Shown here: positions 1 through 5,279 of the stretch, in pieces
How positions within the stretch are numbered: the stretch's first letter is position 1
Layout of the letters: every line of letters starts with the position of its first letter
Assembly: GCA_003491925.1 (NCBI GenBank)
Contig: DNAU01000049.1
Span: forward strand, 6,501-11,779
Origin: Chloroflexota bacterium
GTDB taxonomy: Bacteria > Chloroflexota > Dormibacteria > Aeolococcales > Aeolococcaceae
Length of the DNA stretch: 5,279 bases
Direction of reading: 5' to 3'
Position numbers and translations under genes: made by a program
Notes under the pieces: generated by a model
The model's input: the letters and a program-made list of their open reading frames with translations, nothing else
Told to the model about the DNA's origin: nothing
The model's database searches: none

Positions 1-1190
1 AGCGCGGCCGCGCTCACCCTCACCAGGCGAGGCATCCGGCGCAGCCCGCGGGGAGGCCGCCAGAGGATCCGCGCTCGCGAGTCGCGGGCGATGCCGGCGC
101 CCGCGCCCACCGCCCCCAGATGAGCGACGGCGCTCGAGCCTCCGGCACTGATCAACGGGCAGGGGACGCCGGCGAGCGGCAGCAGACCGATGCCCCCCGC
201 CGCCGAGATCAGGACCTCCGACCCCAGCAGGAAGGCGAAACCCCCACCCACCAGCCCGGCGGCCTCGGTGCGCGCCCCCTTGGTGATGACGAGCAGGCGC
301 CACATCACCACGGCGGTGCAGAGGAAGACGGCGGCGCCGGCCAGCAGACCCCGCTGCTCCACCAGGCTGACCAGGGCCAGGTCGGTCTCGCGAGCGGGGA
401 GGTACTGGGAGAGGAGCGGGTAGGGGACCGCGGAGCCACGCCCGAGCAGCCCGGCCGAGGCGATCGCGATGTGGGCCTGGAGGACCGTCCAGCCCGAGCC
501 GAGGGCGCTGGCGCCGCCGCTCAGGAAGGCCTGCAGGCGCGCCAGCTGATAGGGGCGCAGCAGGGCCAGTCCGACCGGGGCGAGGGCGGCAGCCCCCACC
601 GCGGTCACCAGCAGGCTGCGCACCCGCACCCGGGCCTGGGTGGCGACCGCCGCGAAGATGATCACCAGGAGCAGCGAGGTGCTGAGGTCGGGCTCGATCA
701 GGGTGAGGCCGATGGGGACCGCCGCGACCCCGAGCGCGATCAGGTAGCGGTGCCGGCGAGCCGGGTTGCCGAGGACGTCGGCGAGCACCAGCAGCAGGCC
801 GATCTTGGCGAACTCCGAGGGTTGAAAGAGCTGGCTGCCCACCTCCAGCCAGCGCCGTCCCCCGTCCACGCCGCTGCTGCCCGCGACCACCACCGCGCCC
901 AGGAGGAGCGCGGCGCCAGCGTAGACGAGCCGGCCGAGCACCACCCAGACGCGCATCCGGACCAGGGAGAGGGCGATCGCGACCCCGAACCCGAGGAGCA
1001 CGGTCGCCAGCTGGTGCTCAGCTTCGGTCGGGTCTCCGACACCGACGAGGTTGAGGACCCCGAGGGCGGCGAGCCCGGCCATGCCGAGCCAGAGCAGCGG
1101 GTCACCCCGGCCGAGACGGCGCCATCCCCGCCCCGAGGAGGGGTCGACGCGTCGGTCGGATGGCGACGGGTCCCATGGATGTCGCTGCAT
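1..1190 (-). CDS. SEDS-family (FtsW/RodA/SpoVE-like) peptidoglycan glycosyltransferase, C-terminus cut by window edge
   Basis: SEDS proteins are polytopic membrane enzymes that polymerise lipid II into glycan strands, partnered with a class B penicillin-binding protein, for elongation (RodA) or division (FtsW). The visible 396 residues show the family signatures in order: GRRWLEVGS (111-119) followed by QPSEFAK (123-129), EPDLSTS (166-172), the PYQLARLQAFL stretch (213-223), the large extracellular loop ending LPARETD (264-270), and GIGLLPLAGVP with PLISAGGSS (333-353). Asp270 aligns with the catalytic Asp of the usual HTDFIF motif. About ten hydrophobic segments are visible. The ATG at 1190 is chosen because GAGGG lies 6 nt upstream and an in-frame TGA sits seven codons upstream; a GTG at 1208 is the only other option. 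Family members are usually about 400-480 residues, so little is missing. Several signatures are divergent (Glu before TD, Ala for Tyr in SYGG). The sequence leans towards RodA, but FtsW cannot be excluded. Confidence 0.9.
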   Translation of the reverse strand, partial: MQRHPWDPSPSDRRVDPSSGRGWRRLGRGDPLLWLGMAGLAALGVLNLVGVGDPTEAEHQLATVLLGFGVAIALSLVRMRVWVVLGRLVYAGAALLLGAVVVAGSSGVDGGRRWLEVGSQLFQPSEFAKIGLLLVLADVLGNPARRHRYLIALGVAAVPIGLTLIEPDLSTSLLLVIIFAAVATQARVRVRSLLVTAVGAAALAPVGLALLRPYQLARLQAFLSGGASALGSGWTVLQAHIAIASAGLLGRGSAVPYPLLSQYLPARETDLALVSLVEQRGLLAGAAVFLCTAVVMWRLLVITKGARTEAAGLVGGGFAFLLGSEVLISAAGGIGLLPLAGVPCPLISAGGSSAVAHLGAVGAGAGIARDSRARILWRPPRGLRRMPRLVRVSAAA

Positions 1191-1196
1191 CCATCG

Positions 1197-1201
1197 CCCT
1201 C
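1197..1201 (-). promoter_or_regulatory. Ribosome binding site of the SEDS gene
   Basis: Read on the minus strand, GAGGG ends 6 nt before the ATG at 1190. This is the best Shine-Dalgarno match near the start. It favours the ATG over the upstream in-frame GTG at 1208. Confidence 0.5.
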
Positions 1202-1314
1202 GGAACACTCAGCCGCCGGAGAGTCACTCGAGACGGTGCGCACACCCACCACCGCGCAACTCGGTCATCTCCATGGTACTCGTGAGGCCGGAATAGCAAG
1301 AGATCGATGTTCGG

Positions 1315-1335
1315 CGAGCGGCGACCCGGCGCTCG
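1315..1335. repeat. Inverted repeat in the pnt leader
   Basis: CGAGCG (1315-1320) and CGCTCG (1330-1335) are perfect 6-nt arms around a 9-nt loop. It could form a leader hairpin, but short GC stems are expected by chance in DNA this rich in G and C. Confidence 0.2.
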
Positions 1336-1353
1336 GCCTTCGAACCCGGGCTC

Positions 1354-1366
1354 ACCGGCCGCCGGT
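1354..1366. repeat. Compact dyad upstream of pntAA
   Basis: ACCGGC-C-GCCGGT is a perfect inverted repeat with 6-nt arms and a single central base. A second palindrome, GGCCATGGCC (1386-1395), follows 20 nt later. Both lie between the divergent genes, where an operator would be expected. No regulator is visible in the window, and the composition makes chance dyads common. Confidence 0.2.
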
Positions 1367-1429
1367 CCATGCGCGGGCGGCGGGTGGCCATGGCCGGCCC
1401 CGGCGGCGCGTCCCGACAAGCCCCCGTCC

Positions 1430-2629
1430 ATGATCGCTACCATCACCGCGATGACCGAAGCGTCCGAGGTGGCGGGGCCGGCGCCTCTCAGGGTTGCCGT
1501 GCCCCGCGAGCGGCAGGACGGGGAGCGCCGGGTGGCGCTGGTTCCCGGGGCGCTGCGGTCCCTGCTGCGGGCTGGGTTGGAGGTGGCGGTCGAGGCCGGC
1601 GCCGGTGAGCCCGCCGGGTACCACGACGCCGCCTACACCGAGGCGGGCGCGACCGTCGTCGCCGACCTGGGCGGGCTTCTCCGCGGCGCGGCCGTGGTCC
1701 TCCACGTCGGCCCCCCCTCGGACGGCGAGATCCAGGCCATGAGCGCGGGGACCACCCTGGTCGGTCTGTTCCGGGCGACCTCCAACCTTCCCCTGCTGGA
1801 GCGCCTGGCCGCCGCGCGGATCGACGTCCACAGCCTGGAGCTGCTGCCCCGGATCACGCGCGCCCAGGAGATGGACGTGCTCTCCTCCATGGCCACCGCT
1901 GCCGGCTACCACGGGGTGCTGATGGCCGCCGTGCGCCTCCCCCGCTTCATGCCCCTGCTGATGACCGCCGCCGGGACGGTGCGCCCGGCGCGCGTGCTGG
2001 TGGTCGGCGCCGGGGTGGCCGGCCTGCAGGCGATCGCCACCGCGCGCCGGCTCGGCGCCGTGGTCGAGGCATTCGACGTCCGGCCCGTGGTCCGCGAGCA
2101 GGTGGAGAGCCTGGGAGCCCGGTTCATCGACGTCGGGGTCGAGGCGGCGGAGACCGGGACCGGCTACGCGGCTCAGCTGAGCGGCGAGGCCGAGGAGCGC
2201 GAGCGCGAGGTGCTCAGCCGCCACGTCGCGGACGCGGACTGCGTCATCACCACCGCGCTTATCGCGGGCCGTGATGCGCCCCGCCTGATCAGCGCCGAGA
2301 TGGTCGCGGCGATGCGGCCCGGCTCGGTCATCGTCGACCTCGCCGCCGAGGGTGGGGGCAACTGCGAGCTCACCGAGCCGGGCGACGAGGTCGAGGTCTC
2401 CGGCGTGCGGATCTGCGGGCAGACCGACCTGGCAAGCCGGATGGCCGGCGACACCAGCCAGCTCTACGCCGGCAACATCTCGCGCTTCGTGCTCCACCTG
2501 GTCAAAGACGGGAAGGTCCGTGACGACCTGGAGGACGAGATTCTCGGTGCCACCTGCGTCGTCCAGCGCGGCGCGCTGCGCGGCGCCGCCGCTCCGCCGC
2601 CGGCGCCGGTCACTCCCGTGCAGCAGTAG
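1430..2629 (+). CDS. pntAA: NAD(P)+ transhydrogenase subunit alpha 1 (NAD(H)-binding domain I), PntAA
   Basis: This soluble peripheral subunit binds NAD(H) and passes hydride to NADP+ held by PntB. It is 399 residues from this ATG; the R. rubrum-type protein is about 384. Seen in order: RVAVPRE (21-27) opening the domain, RAQEMDVLSS (144-153) carrying the Arg, Gln, Asp and Ser of the nicotinamide site, a Rossmann fold with GAGVAGLQAIATA (193-205), the acidic strand end FDVRP (215-219) expected to bind the adenosine ribose, the mobile loop ETGTGY (241-246), and DLAAEGGGNCELT (303-315). The Pro/Ala-rich tail (about 386-399) would tether domain I. The start is uncertain: no good Shine-Dalgarno precedes 1430, the ATG at 1451 also lies before the conserved domain, and the frame is open to 1307. 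The alanine dehydrogenase fold is related, but the neighbouring pntAB and pntB settle the identity. Confidence 0.95.
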   Translation: MIATITAMTEASEVAGPAPLRVAVPRERQDGERRVALVPGALRSLLRAGLEVAVEAGAGEPAGYHDAAYTEAGATVVADLGGLLRGAAVVLHVGPPSDGEIQAMSAGTTLVGLFRATSNLPLLERLAAARIDVHSLELLPRITRAQEMDVLSSMATAAGYHGVLMAAVRLPRFMPLLMTAAGTVRPARVLVVGAGVAGLQAIATARRLGAVVEAFDVRPVVREQVESLGARFIDVGVEAAETGTGYAAQLSGEAEEREREVLSRHVADADCVITTALIAGRDAPRLISAEMVAAMRPGSVIVDLAAEGGGNCELTEPGDEVEVSGVRICGQTDLASRMAGDTSQLYAGNISRFVLHLVKDGKVRDDLEDEILGATCVVQRGALRGAAAPPPAPVTPVQQ

Positions 2630-2632
2630 GAG
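2628..2632 (+). promoter_or_regulatory. Ribosome binding site of pntAB
   Basis: AGGAG overlaps the TAG stop of pntAA and ends 5 nt before the pntAB ATG. This arrangement suggests translational coupling of the two genes. Confidence 0.65.
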
Positions 2633-2637
2633 CCCGC

Positions 2638-2991
2638 ATGTCCGAGAGCAACCTGGTCCTGATCGGGTTCTTCATCTTCGTGATCTCCGTCTTCCTCGGT
2701 CTGGAGCTGATCACCAAGGTCCCGTCCCTGCTCCACACCCCGCTGATGTCGGGGACCAACTTCATCCATGGGATCGTGGTGATCGGGGCGATCACCATCG
2801 CCGCCACAGTGAACAACGCGCTGGCGGGGGTGATCGCCGTCATCGCCGTCTTCCTGGGCACCCTCAACGTCGTCGGCGGCTGGGTGGTGACCGACCGCAT
2901 GCTGGGGATGTTCCGGGGCACCGGCCAGCAGCGCGGCCACCAGGCGGCCGATCCGCCGGCGGCGGCCGGGCCCCCGGAGGGCAAGGCCTGA
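2638..2991 (+). CDS. pntAB: NAD(P)+ transhydrogenase subunit alpha 2 (membrane domain II, N-terminal part), PntAB
   Basis: This small membrane subunit of 117 residues supplies three helices of the proton-conducting domain; in E. coli the equivalent is the C-terminal part of the single PntA chain. Hydrophobic segments lie at about 5-23, 44-57 and 62-83. The motif LHTPLMSGTNFIHGIVV (32-48) corresponds to the E. coli stretch LHTPLMSVTNAISGIIV, and TLNVVGGWVVTDRMLGMF (75-92) is the conserved end of the last helix. His44 lies in the middle helix where E. coli has Ser. The Gln/Ala/Pro-rich tail (about 97-117) is not conserved. The ATG follows pntAA by 8 nt with a good ribosome binding site. The stop shares one base with the pntB start (TGATG). 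A separate AA/AB pair is the alphaproteobacterial, Thermus and actinobacterial arrangement. Confidence 0.95.
   Translation: MSESNLVLIGFFIFVISVFLGLELITKVPSLLHTPLMSGTNFIHGIVVIGAITIAATVNNALAGVIAVIAVFLGTLNVVGGWVVTDRMLGMFRGTGQQRGHQAADPPAAAGPPEGKA
2976..2980 (+). promoter_or_regulatory. Ribosome binding site of pntB
   Basis: GGAGG lies within the end of pntAB, 10 nt before the pntB ATG; a weaker AAGG is closer (2983-2986). Together with the one-base stop/start overlap, this fits reinitiation by ribosomes leaving pntAB. Confidence 0.5.
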
Positions 2992-4412
2992 TGCTCGGCG
3001 CCACCGTCTACTCGCTCCCCCCGGCCTGGGCCCTGCTCGGCTACGTACTGGCGATCGCCTGCTTCGCCCGCGGCATCAAGATGCTGACCTCGCCGAAGAC
3101 GGCGCACCTGGGCAACCGCGTGGCCGGGGTCGGGATGCTGATCGCCATCGGCGTGACCCTGGGCCAGTTCCACGTCGGGTGGCAGTACATCGTCCCCGCC
3201 GCCGCGTTGGGAGCCATCATCGGGGCGGTCTGGGCGCTGCGCGTGCCGATGACCGCCATGCCCCAGATGGTGGCGATGTTCAACGGCATGGGCGGCGGCG
3301 CCGCCGCCCTGATCGCACTCGGCGACTTCCACCGGCTCACCCTGGGCGGCGTCGTCCTCGGCCCCATCGACTCCGGGACCATCCTGCTCAGCTGCCTGAT
3401 CGGCAGCATCAGCTTCGCCGGCAGCATGATCGCCTTCGCCAAGCTCCAGGAGCTGATGACCGGCACCCCCATCACCTGGCCGTTCCAGCACGAGATCAAC
3501 GGGGCGCTGCTGCTCGTCCTGGTCGCGATCGGGATCGTGATCATGGTCACGGGCGGCGGCGGTGCCCTGATGATCGTCTTCTTCATCGGAGCCCTGGCCC
3601 TGGGGGTGATGGCGGTCCTGCCGGTGGGCGGCGCCGACATGCCGGTCATCATCTCCCTGCTGAACTCCTTCACCGGAGTGGCCGCGGCGGTGACCGGCTT
3701 CGTGATCGGCAACTACTCGCTGGTGGTGGCCGGTGCCCTGGTCGGCGCCTCGGGTTCCATCCTCACCGTGCTCATGAGCAAGGCCATGAACCGGCCGATC
3801 ACCAACGTCCTCTTCGGCGCCTTCGGTCAGGTGGCGGAGGGGCCGGCAGGAGCCGCGCTTGCGCCGGGCAAGACCGTGCACCCGACCAGCGCCGAGGACC
3901 TGGCCGTGCTGCTCGCCTACTCCCAGCAGGTGATCTTCGTCCCCGGCTACGGCCTGGCGGTGGCCCGCGCCCAGCATGAGGTGAAGGAGCTCGCCGACAT
4001 CCTCAAGGCACGCGGGGTGCGGGTGCTCTACGCCATCCACCCGGTGGCCGGCCGCATGCCGGGGCACATGAACGTGCTGCTCGCCGAGGCCGACGTCCCC
4101 TACGACGAGCTCAAGGAGATGGACCAGGTCAACCCCGAGTTTGCCCGCACCGACGTGGCCGTGGTGATCGGGGCCAACGACGTGGTCAACCCCGCCGCCC
4201 TCAACGACCCCAAGAGCCCGATCTGGGGCATGCCCATCCTCCGGGCCGACCAGGCCAAGACGGTGGTGGTCCTCAAGCGCAGCATGAGGCCCGGGTTTGC
4301 GGGCATCGAGAACGAGCTCTTCTACCACGACAACACGCTGATGCTCTTCGGCGACGCCAAGGACTCGGTGAACAAGCTGATCGCCGAGGTCAAGCTGCAG
4401 GCGGCTGCGTAA
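2991..4412 (+). CDS. pntB: NAD(P)+ transhydrogenase subunit beta (membrane domain II plus NADP(H)-binding domain III), PntB
   Basis: PntB is 473 residues (E. coli: 462). It couples proton entry to hydride transfer from NADH to NADP+. About nine hydrophobic segments fill residues 12-262, matching the usual membrane part. Conserved pieces there include MTAMPQMVAMFNG (87-99), GGADMPVIISLLNSF (213-227) and VGASGSILTVLMSKAMNRP (251-269). Domain III begins near 297 and is intact: GYGLAVARAQ (319-328), HPVAGRMPGHMNVLLAEADV (350-369), EMDQVNP (376-382), GANDVVNPAA (394-403), and KRSM (429-432) then GFAGIENELF (435-444). Lys429-Arg430 match the pair that contacts the NADP 2'-phosphate. Asn98 replaces the channel histidine (His91) of E. 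coli. The ATG overlaps the pntAB stop by one base. The TAA stop is in the same frame as the following SDR. Confidence 0.97.
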   Translation: MLGATVYSLPPAWALLGYVLAIACFARGIKMLTSPKTAHLGNRVAGVGMLIAIGVTLGQFHVGWQYIVPAAALGAIIGAVWALRVPMTAMPQMVAMFNGMGGGAAALIALGDFHRLTLGGVVLGPIDSGTILLSCLIGSISFAGSMIAFAKLQELMTGTPITWPFQHEINGALLLVLVAIGIVIMVTGGGGALMIVFFIGALALGVMAVLPVGGADMPVIISLLNSFTGVAAAVTGFVIGNYSLVVAGALVGASGSILTVLMSKAMNRPITNVLFGAFGQVAEGPAGAALAPGKTVHPTSAEDLAVLLAYSQQVIFVPGYGLAVARAQHEVKELADILKARGVRVLYAIHPVAGRMPGHMNVLLAEADVPYDELKEMDQVNPEFARTDVAVVIGANDVVNPAALNDPKSPIWGMPILRADQAKTVVVLKRSMRPGFAGIENELFYHDNTLMLFGDAKDSVNKLIAEVKLQAAA

Positions 4413-4421
4413 ACCGCCCCG

Positions 4422-5165
4422 GTGTCCGACCCGAGGCAGCGGGGCGTCTGCGTCGTGACCGGGGGGGGCAGGGGGATCGGTGCCGCCACGGCGCGGCGCG
4501 CGGCCGCCGCGGGCTGGTAGGTGTGCCTCTCGTGGCACGCGGACCGGGCCGCGGCCGAGAGGGTCGCCACGGAGATCGGGGGCCGGGCGGTGCGAGCCGA
4601 CGCCGGTGCCGAGGCGGATGTCGTCGCTCTCTTCGCCGCCGCCGCTGAGCTGGGTGAGCTCACCGCCACCGTGGCCAACGCCGGCATCGTCGCGCCCCAG
4701 GCACGGCTCGACGAGATGGGCGCCGACCGGATGCGACGGATGCTCGAGGTCAACGTGCTGGGGGTGATGCTCACCGCCCGGGAGGCGGTCCGACGGATGT
4801 CCACCCTCCACGGGGGCCGCGGGGGCTCGATCGTCACCGTCTCCTCGGGCGCCAGCCGGCTGGGATCCCCCGGCGAGTACGTCGACTACGCGGCGAGCAA
4901 GGGGGCGGTGGACACCTTCACGCTCGGGCTGGCCCGCGAGGTCGCCACCGAGGGGATCCGGGTCAACGCCGTCCGTCCCGGCATCGTCGACACCGAGATC
5001 CACGCCAGCGGGGGCCAGCCGGACCGGGCGGCGCGGCTCGGGGCGACGATCCCGGTGGGCCGGCCCGGCCGCGCCGAGGAGGTGGCCGCCGCGATCGTCT
5101 GGCTGCTGGGCGACGAGTCGCCCTACACCACCGGCGCCATCCTGGACGTCAGCGGCGGTCGCTAG
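4422..5165 (+). pseudogene. YgfF-like short-chain dehydrogenase/reductase interrupted by an in-frame TAG at codon 33
   Basis: Classical SDRs are soluble NAD(P)(H)-dependent oxidoreductases. Read from the GTG at 4422 there are 247 codons before the final stop, the same length as E. coli YgfF. Numbering through the internal stop: TGGGRGIG (13-20) is the cofactor glycine motif, NAGI (86-89) and EVNVLG (109-114) are core motifs, SSGASRLGSP (141-150) carries the catalytic Ser, YAASK (156-160) has the Tyr/Lys pair, and VNAVRPGIVDTEIHASGG (181-198) and the TGAILDVSGG end are typical of the YgfF group. Codon 33 (4518-4520) is TAG, at the start of strand 2 (GW-stop-VCLSW). The rest is uninterrupted and uneroded. 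Initiation at GTG 4521 would lose the glycine motif, so it would not give a working SDR. The frame opens 9 nt after pntB with no clear Shine-Dalgarno, probably as the last gene of the operon. It may be a recent pseudogene, a sequencing error or a readthrough gene; the substrate is unknown. Confidence 0.85.
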
Positions 5166-5279
5166 ATCCCATAGCTTCTTGTCAAGCCTCGGGGGCGGTT
5201 GGAGGAGTCGTGGCGGCGCTGCCATGCGCCGCATCGAACGCCTTGCCACCACGCCAGACGCCCCAGACGAGTGAGAGGG
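5166..5279 (+). other. Right-edge intergenic sequence with a possible start of a further gene
   Basis: The first 35 bases are locally AT-richer. GGAGGAG (5201-5207) is a strong Shine-Dalgarno match. A GTG at 5210 follows it and opens a frame that has no stop before the edge (VAALPCAASNALPP...). Only about 23 codons are visible, with no recognisable motif. An alternative ATG at 5224 gives a peptide of only 16 residues. A 6-bp hairpin (GCGGCG 5213-5218 with CGCCGC 5227-5232) overlaps this start and has no T-run, so it is not an intrinsic terminator. No terminator for the pnt-SDR operon is visible. Confidence 0.3.

Larger units (their letters stand above)
1191..1429. promoter_or_regulatory. Divergent intergenic region between the SEDS gene and the pnt operon
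   Basis: The two flanking genes point away from each other, so both promoters should lie here. The least GC-rich part is about 1280-1310. No hexamer pair close to TTGACA/TATAAT with a 16-18 nt spacer is evident. On the minus strand, TTGCTA and TACCAT (between about 1272 and 1298) resemble the two boxes, but the spacer is only 15 nt, so I do not call a promoter. The frame of pntAA is open back to an ATG at 1307. The 41 extra residues are Pro/Gly/Ala/Arg-rich and match no transhydrogenase region, so I treat 1307-1429 as leader. Confidence 0.5.

Noticed and set aside
120..1433. A 437-residue plus-strand open frame opposite the SEDS gene
   Set aside because: It is compositionally biased with no motif, while the minus strand carries unmistakable SEDS signatures.
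1352..2497. A 381-residue minus-strand open frame opposite pntAA
   Set aside because: It is antisense to a certain gene and shows only His/Gly/Asp/Arg-rich composition.
2352..2990. N-terminal extension of PntB from the upstream ATG at 2352
   Set aside because: It would overlap the end of pntAA and all of pntAB out of frame. The ATG at 2991 has a ribosome binding site and matches the family length.
4518..4520. Reassignment of TAG to a sense codon in this genome
   Set aside because: Two other TAG codons in the window act as plausible real stops, at the ends of pntAA and of the SDR.
4521..5165. SDR starting at the GTG directly after the amber codon, as an intact 214-residue gene
   Set aside because: It would lack the first strand and glycine motif needed for cofactor binding. 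The upstream in-frame codons clearly encode that motif.
5213..5232. Hairpin as the operon terminator
   Set aside because: It has a short stem, no T-run, and overlaps a possible translation start.
2610..5252. An 880-residue open frame on the minus strand, opposite pntAB, pntB and the SDR
   Set aside because: It is low-complexity (His, Gly, Asp, Arg-rich) with no domain, and it lies opposite certain genes. High third-position GC removes stops from the antisense frame.

Overview
This is a very GC-rich, gene-dense chromosomal segment. Heavy G/C bias at third codon positions lets long spurious ORFs stay open on the opposite strand. The style suggests a high-GC actinobacterial or Chloroflexota/Dormibacterota-type genome, but nothing here fixes the taxon. 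I see no mobile elements, RNA genes or CRISPR.

Layout: (1) Positions 1190 down to the left edge, minus strand, hold a SEDS-family (FtsW/RodA/SpoVE) peptidoglycan glycosyltransferase whose C-terminus runs off the window. (2) A divergent intergenic region of about 240 bp (1191-1429) must hold both promoters. (3) On the plus strand a compact three-gene operon, pntAA-pntAB-pntB (1430-4412), encodes a split-alpha proton-translocating NAD(P)+ transhydrogenase. (4) Starting 9 nt after pntB is a short-chain dehydrogenase/reductase (SDR) reading frame like E. coli YgfF (4422-5165). It is interrupted by an in-frame TAG at codon 33, just after the Rossmann glycine motif. (5) The last 114 bp are intergenic or the very start of another gene.

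Functionally, transhydrogenase uses the proton-motive force to move hydride from NADH to NADP+, supplying NADPH. An SDR directly downstream would be a plausible NADPH consumer if functional, but as written it is a pseudogene, a sequencing error or a readthrough case. The divergent SEDS gene works in cell-wall synthesis and has no evident link to the operon.

The two observations most worth checking are the amber codon in the otherwise perfectly preserved SDR, and the location of the likely proton-channel histidine in PntAB rather than PntB. I found no convincing evidence of an entirely new system.
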